A stretch of DNA of 35,704 bases from Treponema sp. UBA3819. GTDB taxonomy: Bacteria; Spirochaetota; Spirochaetia; Treponematales; Treponemataceae. Below the pieces are notes generated by a model. It saw nothing but the letters and a program-made list of their open reading frames with translations, was not told the origin of the DNA and searched no databases. The position numbers and the translations under genes are program-made. The DNA is taken from NCBI GenBank assembly GCA_002369025.1, contig DFDV01000056.1:1-35704 (forward strand), written 5' to 3'. Positions 15,765 to 22,650 of this stretch are shown one piece after another; position 1 is the first letter of the stretch; the number at the start of each line of letters is the position of its first letter.

Positions 15765-17244
15765 ATTTAAATTTTCTCCTAGCAAAAAAGAACGCGCTCA
15801 ACGGCATAATGTATATTACGCAAAATAATGTTGCATATAAAAACCATGAAGTATATGAATCGATGCTGAAGTTTTGATTACTAATTATAAATACAAATAA
15901 AAGCGAGTATAAAAAATATACTCCAAACTTTATAAATGCTCTAAACGGATTACGCTGTATAATCTTATTTGATACATAAAGAACATCTGTAAAAATTCGA
16001 ATAGAATTTGAAATAATATTTCCAAAAAGGATTCCCGCCAATCCAATTATTAAAACTCCTATTATACTTGCTACCAAATTCACGCACATTTCCACAATTG
16101 TCATCCATTGGGTTTGCTTAAACTGCCCTGATGCCATTATGAGTTGGCATGGGGGGTCACGAAAATAAGTTAAGATTCCACTAACAACAAACAAAAAAGC
16201 AAGTTTCGGTTGCATATAGTTAGCATCGACCATATTTACAGTATACAAACGCATAAATGGCATAATTAAAACTAATGAAAGTGAATAAACCATACTAAGA
16301 AGTCCTAAAAAAATAGATTCATATTTTTCAAACACTTTCTTTGTTGTTGCTATTGATTCCGAAACAAGAGAGTTTCCAAAAAAAGCACTAATTCCATTAC
16401 CAAACGCAGATAACATAAGTCCAACCGCACTGAAAATCATTGCATAGACAGCATAAATACTTGCATCTTTTAATGTTAAGAAAATAGTTATGAGTACTAT
16501 AGGAGAATAAGATACAACAAGCCCTGTTAATCTATGAACTAAAACATTCTTGCTCTGACTGATTGCCTTTGTGTCTGGAACGGCGTGGAAATCAACATCG
16601 TTATATTTTTTACGCACATAAATCGAAAGCAAAACATATCGAGATAAATAAACAAGAGAAGATGTAAGTTTCACAACTAAAATAGCACAATTCATTTTTA
16701 TCAAAATCACAGCAAACATTGTGTTTACTATTGTCGCTATAAGTTGGACGAGCGAAATCACATACATTTTCTTATCTGCAGTCAGCAAAACACGATACTT
16801 TCCAATCAAGAAAAATTCTGCCGCTCCTGTGATGCCAAGCACAAGAACCATAAGGGCGGATTGCAAACGGTCAACTTCATTCCCAACAATAAGCGGATAA
16901 ACAAATGCAAGAACAAAAACAAGCACTGTAAAAAGCACACCAGAGCGGTTATAGAACTTTGCCGTCGCAGAAAGTATACCGTTTCGACCTGCTACATCTC
17001 CAAGCGCAAGCGGCTTATATAATGCCGCAATAGACGCTCCGCCGACACCAGCTTCTACAATGTTCAGATATGCAATAAACTGTGAAATCGAAGAAACCAT
17101 GCCGTTCACCGAAGAACCAAAAGTTCCGATTATGAGCGGAGGCAAAATAAAACCGCAGAGTGCAGTAACTACTTGCAAAAGCAAATTGCTTACAATAGTA
17201 TAGGCAACTTCTTTTTTTCGAGCAGAAAGGTTAGAAAAAATCAT
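15754..17244 (-). CDS. wzx: Wzx-type polysaccharide flippase (MOP superfamily)
   Basis: A 496-residue polytopic membrane protein with about 12-14 hydrophobic segments. The N-terminal EVAYTIVSNLLLQVVTALCGFILPPLIIGTFGSSVNGMVSSISQFIAYLNIVEAGVGGASIAALYKPL is the classical start of polysaccharide-biosynthesis flippases. Basic residues on inner loops and YFRDPPCQLIMASGQFKQTQW in the second half fit the MOP fold. It should flip undecaprenyl-linked repeat units across the inner membrane before Wzy polymerisation. It joins the upstream GT2 by an ATGA overlap. The gene is among the most A/T-rich in the window. Confidence 0.9.
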   Translation of the reverse strand: MIFSNLSARKKEVAYTIVSNLLLQVVTALCGFILPPLIIGTFGSSVNGMVSSISQFIAYLNIVEAGVGGASIAALYKPLALGDVAGRNGILSATAKFYNRSGVLFTVLVFVLAFVYPLIVGNEVDRLQSALMVLVLGITGAAEFFLIGKYRVLLTADKKMYVISLVQLIATIVNTMFAVILIKMNCAILVVKLTSSLVYLSRYVLLSIYVRKKYNDVDFHAVPDTKAISQSKNVLVHRLTGLVVSYSPIVLITIFLTLKDASIYAVYAMIFSAVGLMLSAFGNGISAFFGNSLVSESIATTKKVFEKYESIFLGLLSMVYSLSLVLIMPFMRLYTVNMVDANYMQPKLAFLFVVSGILTYFRDPPCQLIMASGQFKQTQWMTIVEMCVNLVASIIGVLIIGLAGILFGNIISNSIRIFTDVLYVSNKIIQRNPFRAFIKFGVYFLYSLLFVFIISNQNFSIDSYTSWFLYATLFCVIYIMPLSAFFFARRKFKYAK

Positions 17245-18086
17245 TTAGTCACCCCGATTTCACTCAAGATAACTTTATTCATATCCCGACGTTCCCGGTC
17301 AAAGAACCAGCCCCATTTGTTGAAATACCTCACCGCACTCTTAATATGCGCCACGAGCATTTTCTGGCTCTTGTAACTCTCCCTGGCATGGTCATGCACA
17401 ATCGTCACGCCAGGAAAATACAGCGTCTTCGCCACACGATGCAGTCTTCTGATCAAATCAAAATCCTCGCAATACATGAAATATCCGTCGTCAAAGAAAA
17501 TATCATTCTCCTGCAAAGTCGCAAGCCGCATGAACATAAAGCATCCGCTCAAACACGGTGGATTCATCACTTTGTCGTATTCGCTCGCTTTGAGACAGTA
17601 ACGGTCGTTTCTTTTTACACCCCAGCTTTTTGGCAGGAATCTACGGAAAATCAAGTCACTTGGTGTGGGGAGCAGCTTACACAGATACTGTAATTCGCCA
17701 TTCGGGTAAGTCACTTTTGGCAAAACATAGGCTGCATCAAGATTTTCGTTCATGAACTGAACCAGAGCTGGCAAAACTTCCGCACCAAAATAAATATCTG
17801 GATTCAATACCACATGATAAACAGCCCCGCTCTCAATCGCCTCGTGCATGGCAAGATTATGACTTGCACCATAGCCCAAATTCTGATTGTGAATATAGCG
17901 GATTTTTGTTCCGGCAATTTCTGCCCTTTCAGCATATTCTTTTTCCAGAATCCGCCACTTGTCGCTGGGAGAATTATCGATTATATAGAAGGTTTCGACG
18001 CATTTTGACTCAATCACGGACTTAAAAAGAGACTCTATCTGACTTCTTGGTGTGTTAAAAAGTACGACGCTTGCGGTAAGATTCAT
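17241..18086 (-). CDS. Rhamnosyltransferase-like glycosyltransferase family 2
   Basis: A 281-residue enzyme of the WbbL/rhamnosyltransferase branch: NLTASVVLFNTPRSQIESLF, TFYIIDNSPSD, YIHNQNLGYGASHNLAM, VVLNPDIYFGAEVLPALV (NPD in place of DxD, usual for this branch), PNGELQYLCKLLPTPSDLIFRRFLP, CLSGCFMFMR and DDGYFMYCEDFDLIRRL, followed by VTIVHDHARESYKS. It lacks the large C-terminal membrane part of some relatives. Its position early in the operon fits an early sugar transfer. The ATG overlaps the preceding stop by one base (TGATG). G/C content is higher than in the flippase gene downstream. Confidence 0.92.
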   Translation of the reverse strand: MNLTASVVLFNTPRSQIESLFKSVIESKCVETFYIIDNSPSDKWRILEKEYAERAEIAGTKIRYIHNQNLGYGASHNLAMHEAIESGAVYHVVLNPDIYFGAEVLPALVQFMNENLDAAYVLPKVTYPNGELQYLCKLLPTPSDLIFRRFLPKSWGVKRNDRYCLKASEYDKVMNPPCLSGCFMFMRLATLQENDIFFDDGYFMYCEDFDLIRRLHRVAKTLYFPGVTIVHDHARESYKSQKMLVAHIKSAVRYFNKWGWFFDRERRDMNKVILSEIGVTK

Positions 18087-18538
18087 CAGCCTATCCTTAT
18101 AAGTCCGGCATTTACTTTTGCCACAAACTCACGCTCTTCTTCGTCTGAGAGTTCCTCGTAGCCCAGACTTTCTTCGCTTACAAAGTCGCAATCAGAGTCA
18201 TAAATGACCTGAAAGTCAATTCCGCACTGTTTCGCCAGATTCGCATAATGCGCAACTACATCTTTACGGATTTCCCATTTTTGGAGCCAAAAAGTTTTCT
18301 CGTCTTCCAAAAGCGGTTTTTCAGTGCAAAAATACAAAAGGACTCCGCCCACTTCATCACCCACATTCCCGTCAAAAATATTATTCATTGCATATTCAAG
18401 CATGAATTCATCAGTTCCGTTTGCCATACAGGTAACATTCCAGCCTTCTTTTTCGAGAAGAAAGTTATGCAAATCATCGAGTTTTTTCTGTCTGTAATCG
18501 TTTGGGGCCGAACCGCAAAGAAGGGCATATCGGGTCAA
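18086..18538 (-). CDS. Small acidic cytosolic protein heading the polysaccharide operon, function unknown
   Basis: I do not recognise a named family. The 150 residues begin TRYALLCGSAPNDYRQKKLDDLHNFLLEKEGWNVTCMANGTDEF, a beta strand, glycine turn and helix that could start a Rossmann- or caspase-like domain, and continue GVLLYFCTEKPL, EIRKDVVAHYANLAKQCGIDFQVIYDSDCDFVSEESLGYEE. There is no signal peptide or membrane segment, and the C-terminus is rich in Glu/Asp. The start is TTG at 18538 with GGGAGA seven bases upstream; no ATG fits. As first gene of the operon, facing the operator array and XRE gene, it is more likely regulatory or an accessory factor than a transferase. A weak TGC-TATAGC element is its candidate promoter. 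Confidence 0.75.
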   Translation of the reverse strand: MTRYALLCGSAPNDYRQKKLDDLHNFLLEKEGWNVTCMANGTDEFMLEYAMNNIFDGNVGDEVGGVLLYFCTEKPLLEDEKTFWLQKWEIRKDVVAHYANLAKQCGIDFQVIYDSDCDFVSEESLGYEELSDEEEREFVAKVNAGLIRIG

Positions 18539-18565
18539 GATGAAATCTCCCTTTTATGACAAGAA

Positions 18566-18666
18566 TACGCTATAGCACTGATTTAATAGCGTATTTACGC
18601 TATTACGTTTTCTGTAATTTAAATCGTATTTACGATTTAGTCAATTAGTTTAAGAGCGTAATTACG
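18566..18666. promoter_or_regulatory. Operator array between polysaccharide operon and XRE regulator
   Basis: Three inverted repeats share the core CGTA-N2-TACG: O1 ATAGCGTATTTACGCTAT (18586-18603, 8-bp arms), O2 at 18620-18639 (9-bp arms, core AAATCGTA-TT-TACGATTT) and O3 CGTAATTACG (18657-18666). An extra half-site TACGCTAT occurs at 18566-18573. Centres are 35 and 32 bp apart, about three helical turns. O3 abuts the probable -10 region of the XRE gene; O1 and the half-site flank the presumed promoter of the divergent operon. The layout is that of a repressor controlling itself and the divergent unit. Confidence 0.85.
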
Positions 18667-18679
18667 ACATTATATAGTT

Positions 18680-19012
18680 ATGTCAAGTTTTGCGAATCGA
18701 TTAAGAGAAGAAATTGAATTTTTGGGATTAACAAGAAAAGAACTCGCGTATAGAGCGGATATAAAACAAAGAGCTTTAGATATGTATCTGGGCACTCAAG
18801 GTTCAATGCCTCCTGCGGATGTTGCTGTCCGTCTTGCAAAGGCTCTCAATGTCACTGTGGAATATCTTGTTACAGGAGAAGGAAAAACAGAGAGAAAGTT
18901 ACCTGAACCTATGAAATCTAAACTAGAACAAGATTTGGAACGCTGCTCTATAAAAACCAGACAGTTTTTGGAAACCACCGCTCATCTTTTTGCAGAGCAC
19001 GAGAAAAAATAA
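18680..19012 (+). CDS. XRE-family helix-turn-helix transcriptional regulator
   Basis: A 110-residue DNA-binding protein. The Cro/CI-type HTH covers about residues 5-65: FANRLREEIEFLGLTRKELAYRADIKQRALDMYL is helices 1-3 with the recognition helix at IKQRALDMYLG, followed by MPPADVAVRLAKALNVTVEYLVTGE. The remaining ~45 residues (LEQDLERCSIKTRQFLETTAHLFAEHEKK) could form a dimerisation helix. It is divergent from the polysaccharide operon with three operators between. No Shine-Dalgarno sequence precedes the ATG; a CATTAT element sits six bases upstream, so the mRNA may be leaderless. There is no protease or ligand domain, so the inducing signal is unknown. Confidence 0.88.
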   Translation: MSSFANRLREEIEFLGLTRKELAYRADIKQRALDMYLGTQGSMPPADVAVRLAKALNVTVEYLVTGEGKTERKLPEPMKSKLEQDLERCSIKTRQFLETTAHLFAEHEKK

Positions 19013-19068
19013 TTCAGCGAAGGTTTGATTCATCGGAGTCTGAATTGCCCCTCCCACATCTTTCCCCG

Positions 19069-19105
19069 AAAAAAAAACTCCAGTCACCGGGTGGCGACTG
19101 GAGTT
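19069..19105 (-). terminator. Rho-independent terminator of glyA
   Basis: On the minus strand a 10-bp stem (arms AACTCCAGTC and GACTGGAGTT, 19076-19105, with further CACC/GGTG pairing inside) is followed by a nine-T run (A-tract 19069-19077). It lies about 40 bases after the glyA stop and also separates glyA from the convergent XRE gene. Confidence 0.9.
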
Positions 19106-19146
19106 CATCAAATCAGAAAGTGCGGAGAGATGCCCGCAACATTTCC

Positions 19147-20643
19147 TTATTTTACAAATTGTTTTTTTAGGAAGTCCAGATCCAGTTCAGGATAAAGCAC
19201 GTGCTTACTCAGAAGGGCTGCGACACGCTTTTTACCTTCTGCTCTGGTAGCGTCGTCAAGGGCGATTTTTCCCTTTGCAGGCTTTCCGTCTTTTGTTACG
19301 CCAGGCTTTGTGTTTTTAAGCACGAAGTCGATGATATCAGCAACATCATTCATTTCTGCTTCGGTAAAACCGAGTGTTGTAAGGGCAGGAGTTCCCAGAC
19401 GCAGACCGCTTGTCCACCATGCGCCGTTTTTATCGTAGGGGAGGGCGTTTGCGTTTGCAGTTACACCGCATTCAAAGAGTGCGGCTTCAGCCTGCTTTCC
19501 GGTAAGACCGTATGAAGTAATGTCTGCCAGCATCAGGTGATTGTCTGTGCCGTTGGTCTGGAGACGAACGCCTTTGTCCTGCAGAGCCTTTGCCAGAGCC
19601 TGAGCATTTTTTACCACGTTCTGTGCATACTGCTGATATTCGGGTGTGTTTGCTTCTTTGAATGCAATTGCCTTTGCTGCCATTACGTGGGGAAGAGGAC
19701 CGCCAAGAACCATGGGGCATCCCTTGTTTACATAGTCAGCAAATTCTTTCTTGCAGAGAATCATTGCACCGCGGGGGCCGCGCAGGGTCTTGTGGGTTGT
19801 CGTAGTTACGACATCTGCCCACTTAACGGGGTCGTAGTCTCCGGTAAAGACTTTGCCGGCAACGAGACCTGCAAAGTGTGCCATATCCACCATGAGTACT
19901 GCTCCGCACTTGTCTGCAATTTCACGGAAACGCTTAAAGTTAATCTTGCGCGGATATGCTGAGTAGCCGGTAAGCAGGATAAGAGGCTTTACTTCCATTG
20001 CCTGCTTTTCGATTGCATCGTAGTCAAGCAGACCTGTTTCCTTGTCTACGCCGTAGGGATGGCTTTCAAACATACGGGCAGAAACATTCATTTTGTAGCC
20101 GTGGGTAAGGTGTCCGCCGCAGGAATAGTCCAGACCCATCAGTTTCTGGTTTCCAAAGCGCTTGCGCAGTTCTGCAAACTGTTCGTCAGTCAAATCATTC
20201 AGGCTTTTTACGCCAAGTTCTTCCAGAGTGGGTGTTTCAACTTTTGCAGAAAGAATTGCCCAGTAGGCAACCATGTTTGTATCTGCACCAGAGTGGGGCT
20301 GCACGTATGCATAGTCTGCACCAAAGAGGGCTTCAGCTTCGTGAGCCGCTGTATTTTCTACGCTGTCCACATTTACACAGCCGCCGTAGTAGCGGTGCTC
20401 TGGGTATCCCTCTGCGTATTTGTCAGTGAGCAGGTTTCCCATTGCAGCCTGTACTGCCAGTGAGCAGTAGTTTTCACTTGCAACCAGTTTGAGGTGGGTG
20501 CGCTGATTTTCAATTTCGTTTACTACGTCAGCCGCAATTGACGGATTGACAGAAGCAACCTGCTGCAGATTAGCCACATATGCGGTCATTGCCGCTGTGG
20601 GATTTTTGGTAGACTTCAGATATTCTTCCAAAGGTGTGGACAT
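19147..20643 (-). CDS. glyA: Serine hydroxymethyltransferase
   Basis: PLP enzyme converting serine and THF to glycine and 5,10-methylene-THF, the main cellular C1 entry. It has 498 residues against ~415 in most bacteria, with extra segments around LEELGVKSLNDLTDEQFAELRKRFGN and near the C-terminus; this longer form resembles spirochaete and chlamydial enzymes. Motifs: HLKLVASENYCS, YAEGYPEHRYYGGC, PHSGADTN, MVDMAHFAGLVAG and the PLP lysine in VVTTTTHKTLRGPRG, then TSGLRLGTPALTTLGF. The ATG at 20643 has AGGAG nine bases upstream; an in-frame codon at 20682 has none. It has its own promoter region and terminator. Fhs, another THF-dependent C1 enzyme, lies 8 kb away on the other strand. Confidence 0.97.
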   Translation of the reverse strand: MSTPLEEYLKSTKNPTAAMTAYVANLQQVASVNPSIAADVVNEIENQRTHLKLVASENYCSLAVQAAMGNLLTDKYAEGYPEHRYYGGCVNVDSVENTAAHEAEALFGADYAYVQPHSGADTNMVAYWAILSAKVETPTLEELGVKSLNDLTDEQFAELRKRFGNQKLMGLDYSCGGHLTHGYKMNVSARMFESHPYGVDKETGLLDYDAIEKQAMEVKPLILLTGYSAYPRKINFKRFREIADKCGAVLMVDMAHFAGLVAGKVFTGDYDPVKWADVVTTTTHKTLRGPRGAMILCKKEFADYVNKGCPMVLGGPLPHVMAAKAIAFKEANTPEYQQYAQNVVKNAQALAKALQDKGVRLQTNGTDNHLMLADITSYGLTGKQAEAALFECGVTANANALPYDKNGAWWTSGLRLGTPALTTLGFTEAEMNDVADIIDFVLKNTKPGVTKDGKPAKGKIALDDATRAEGKKRVAALLSKHVLYPELDLDFLKKQFVK

Positions 20644-20658
20644 ACGTTTTCTCCTGTG

Positions 20659-20737
20659 CCCCGCTGCGAAACATGCCTTCACCGCAGGGGACTAATTGTA
20701 ATAATACTATAGTAACTTAAATAAGAGTGTAGTTCAA
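20659..20737 (-). promoter_or_regulatory. glyA promoter and 5' leader hairpin
   Basis: TTGAAC (20737-20732), a 17-base spacer and TACTAT (20714-20709) form a moderate sigma-70 promoter. The leader contains a CCCC-TGCG/CGCA-GC-GGGG hairpin (20659-20690) ending about seven bases before the AGGAG. It does not match glycine or THF riboswitch consensus elements that I know, so its regulatory meaning is open. Confidence 0.4.
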
Positions 20738-20770
20738 GACCAGCTGTAAAACAGGTCAGCTTCCCATAGT

Positions 20771-21604
20771 CTATTTTTCTTTTTTCTGCGGAATGGCGAT
20801 GATGAGGGCAAGGGCAACAAGGTAGGGCAGGGCAAGCAGAAGCGATGAGGGCAGGTTTTTGAAGGCTGAAATATTCTGCACGGTTGAACTTGCATAATCG
20901 GCTGCTGAAAAAACAAGAACAGCGAGGGCTACAAAAACAGGATGCTTTTTTCCCAGATAGACTGCCGCCAGTGCCGTCCAGCCGCGACCTCCCGCCATGC
21001 CCGGGACATAGGAAGAAAGTCGTGCCGCAAGTACACATCCTGCAAGCGAAGCATTTGCGGCTGCAAAAATCCAGGAAAGGGTGCGGTAGCGGGCGGCAGA
21101 AATTCCTTTTGCTTCCAGTACATCGCTGTCACTTCCGGTTATCCTCAGGGTAAGGCCTGTTCTGGTTCCCTTGAGCATGACTATCTGGGCGGCTGCCAGG
21201 ACGTAGCAGATTATGCTGGTAACAGGCCTTACCAGTTTTGCGTCAAAGCGGAAGACTTCGTTGTAGAGCACGCCCCTGTTGCCAAAAATCGTAGCAGAAA
21301 GAAAGGATGCCAGGGCGGCAAAAAACATGTTCATGGCAAGGGAAATTAAAAACATATTGGCCTTGTAGCGGGAAGCAACGCGTTCAATTACCAGAACAAT
21401 CAGAGTACAGAGTAAGACTGAAAGCAGCATGCCCGCAATAAGGTTTCCGGTCCACAGGGTACAGGCATAGCAGAGAAAGGCTCCCAGATTTATCATGCAC
21501 TCCAGAAACATTGCCATGCGGCCAGCATATTCGCTTATAAGCCCGCCCAGCGTAACAAGCAGCAGGGGAGCGGCTATGTGGATGATTGATATTGTAATGT
21601 TCAC
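20771..21604 (-). CDS. ABC transporter permease, BMP/nucleoside-riboflavin type (second permease)
   Basis: A 277-residue inner-membrane protein of the BPD_transp_2 family, with about eight hydrophobic segments and conserved GGLISEYAGRMAMFLECMINLGAFLCY near the start, SATIFGNRGVLYNE in an outer loop, and a middle EAKGISAARYRTLSWIFAAANASLAG (EAA-like loop contacting the ATPase). GMAGGRGWTALAAVYLGKKHPVFVALAVLVFS is the typical second-permease signature (YufQ/RfuD-like). It is the last gene of the transporter operon; its start overlaps the first permease stop by ATGA. Substrate is inferred only from the family. Confidence 0.88.
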   Translation of the reverse strand: MNITISIIHIAAPLLLVTLGGLISEYAGRMAMFLECMINLGAFLCYACTLWTGNLIAGMLLSVLLCTLIVLVIERVASRYKANMFLISLAMNMFFAALASFLSATIFGNRGVLYNEVFRFDAKLVRPVTSIICYVLAAAQIVMLKGTRTGLTLRITGSDSDVLEAKGISAARYRTLSWIFAAANASLAGCVLAARLSSYVPGMAGGRGWTALAAVYLGKKHPVFVALAVLVFSAADYASSTVQNISAFKNLPSSLLLALPYLVALALIIAIPQKKEK

Positions 21605-22650
21605 AGACTGACTCCTTTTTTACCTGATCTTGCAAAAAATGGAATTGCAATGGAAAAGAGAATGACGCTCTGGACAATGCCTGCAATGTCAAAGCCAAAG
21701 CCCTGGGTAAGGGACACTCTGGAAGCCGATGTAAAAATCCATGAGAGGAGGAGGCTGACGGGGATTGCCGCCAGAGGATTTGATTTTGAAATGAGTGCAA
21801 CATTCAGCGCATTCCAGCCCATGTTGGTGTAAAAACCCTTGTGGCAGGTGTAGTAGGTACCCGTTACTGCAAAAAAGCCGGTAAGAGAATGCAGGGCACC
21901 TGAAACTGCGAGGGTAAGATAGGTATTTGCCCGTGTTGAATAGCCGCAGTATTTAGCAAAGTCCGGGGCTGTTCCCCAGAGGCGCAGGGTCCGGCCTGCC
22001 TGCGTGCGGAAGATGAGGTACCACATGGCAAGACAGATGACCAGTGCCGCAAAAAATGACCATGTAAGGGGCGATGGCGGAAGCAGCTGGGGCAGTTTGT
22101 ATACATCAGCGATATAGGGTAGGGCCAGCATGTTTGTCTGGCTGGAGTTTTTTGATGCCGTAATGAGTCCGTCAATCAGAGGAATAAAGGCTGCCGATAC
22201 CAGAAAGGTTGTGAGCAGAACCCGTGCGTCGCGCAGTTCTTTGAGCAGGGCTGAAATAATTGCCATGGCAGCCCCGGTTAGAATGGAGCCCAGACAGGCC
22301 AGAAAGAAAGTAATGGCAGGCGGAAAGGCTGCTGTGTTCAGTATGATGCAGCCTGTAAAACCTCCCGCATAAACCTGTCCTTCACCGCCTAAGTTCATGT
22401 TGCCGCCTTTTATGGAAAGGGCAGAACCGCATCCTGCCAGCATAAGAAAGGCAGCCGTATTGAGCATATTTCCAAAATAGTAGGCTGAAGTAAAAGTGTC
22501 TGTAAAAAGACTGCGCAGGGCAGAAAGGGGGTGGGCGGCAAAGCCCAGAATGAGCAGAATGCAGACGGCAACTCCCAGAGCAGGAGAAATAAGTGTCTGC
22601 AGGGGAAAGCGTGAAACATATCTTGTCAGACGATTCAAACTCTTTGTCAT
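21601..22650 (-). CDS. ABC transporter permease, BMP/nucleoside-riboflavin type (first permease)
   Basis: A 349-residue integral membrane protein of the same family as its neighbour, about 9-10 segments. Diagnostic stretches are NMLNTAAFLMLAGCGSALSIKGGNMNLGGEGQVYAGGFTGC, the helical EELRDARVLLTTFLVSAAFIPLIDGL and the late CHKGFYTNMGWNALNVALISKSNPLAAIPVSLLLSWIFTSA (YufP/RfuC-like). The extracytoplasmic loop around ITASKNSSQTNMLALPYIADVYKLPQLLPPSP is long. Overlaps of ATGA on both sides place it firmly in the lipoprotein-ATPase-permease-permease operon. Confidence 0.88.
   Translation of the reverse strand: MTKSLNRLTRYVSRFPLQTLISPALGVAVCILLILGFAAHPLSALRSLFTDTFTSAYYFGNMLNTAAFLMLAGCGSALSIKGGNMNLGGEGQVYAGGFTGCIILNTAAFPPAITFFLACLGSILTGAAMAIISALLKELRDARVLLTTFLVSAAFIPLIDGLITASKNSSQTNMLALPYIADVYKLPQLLPPSPLTWSFFAALVICLAMWYLIFRTQAGRTLRLWGTAPDFAKYCGYSTRANTYLTLAVSGALHSLTGFFAVTGTYYTCHKGFYTNMGWNALNVALISKSNPLAAIPVSLLLSWIFTSASRVSLTQGFGFDIAGIVQSVILFSIAIPFFARSGKKGVSL

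Noticed and set aside
19537..20463. Plus-strand frames of 134-141 codons opposite glyA
   Set aside because: Antisense shadows of a gene with clear conserved motifs; no RBS or promoter.
20659..20737. Glycine or tetrahydrofolate riboswitch upstream of glyA
   Set aside because: Only one simple hairpin is present and the conserved cores of these riboswitches are not visible.
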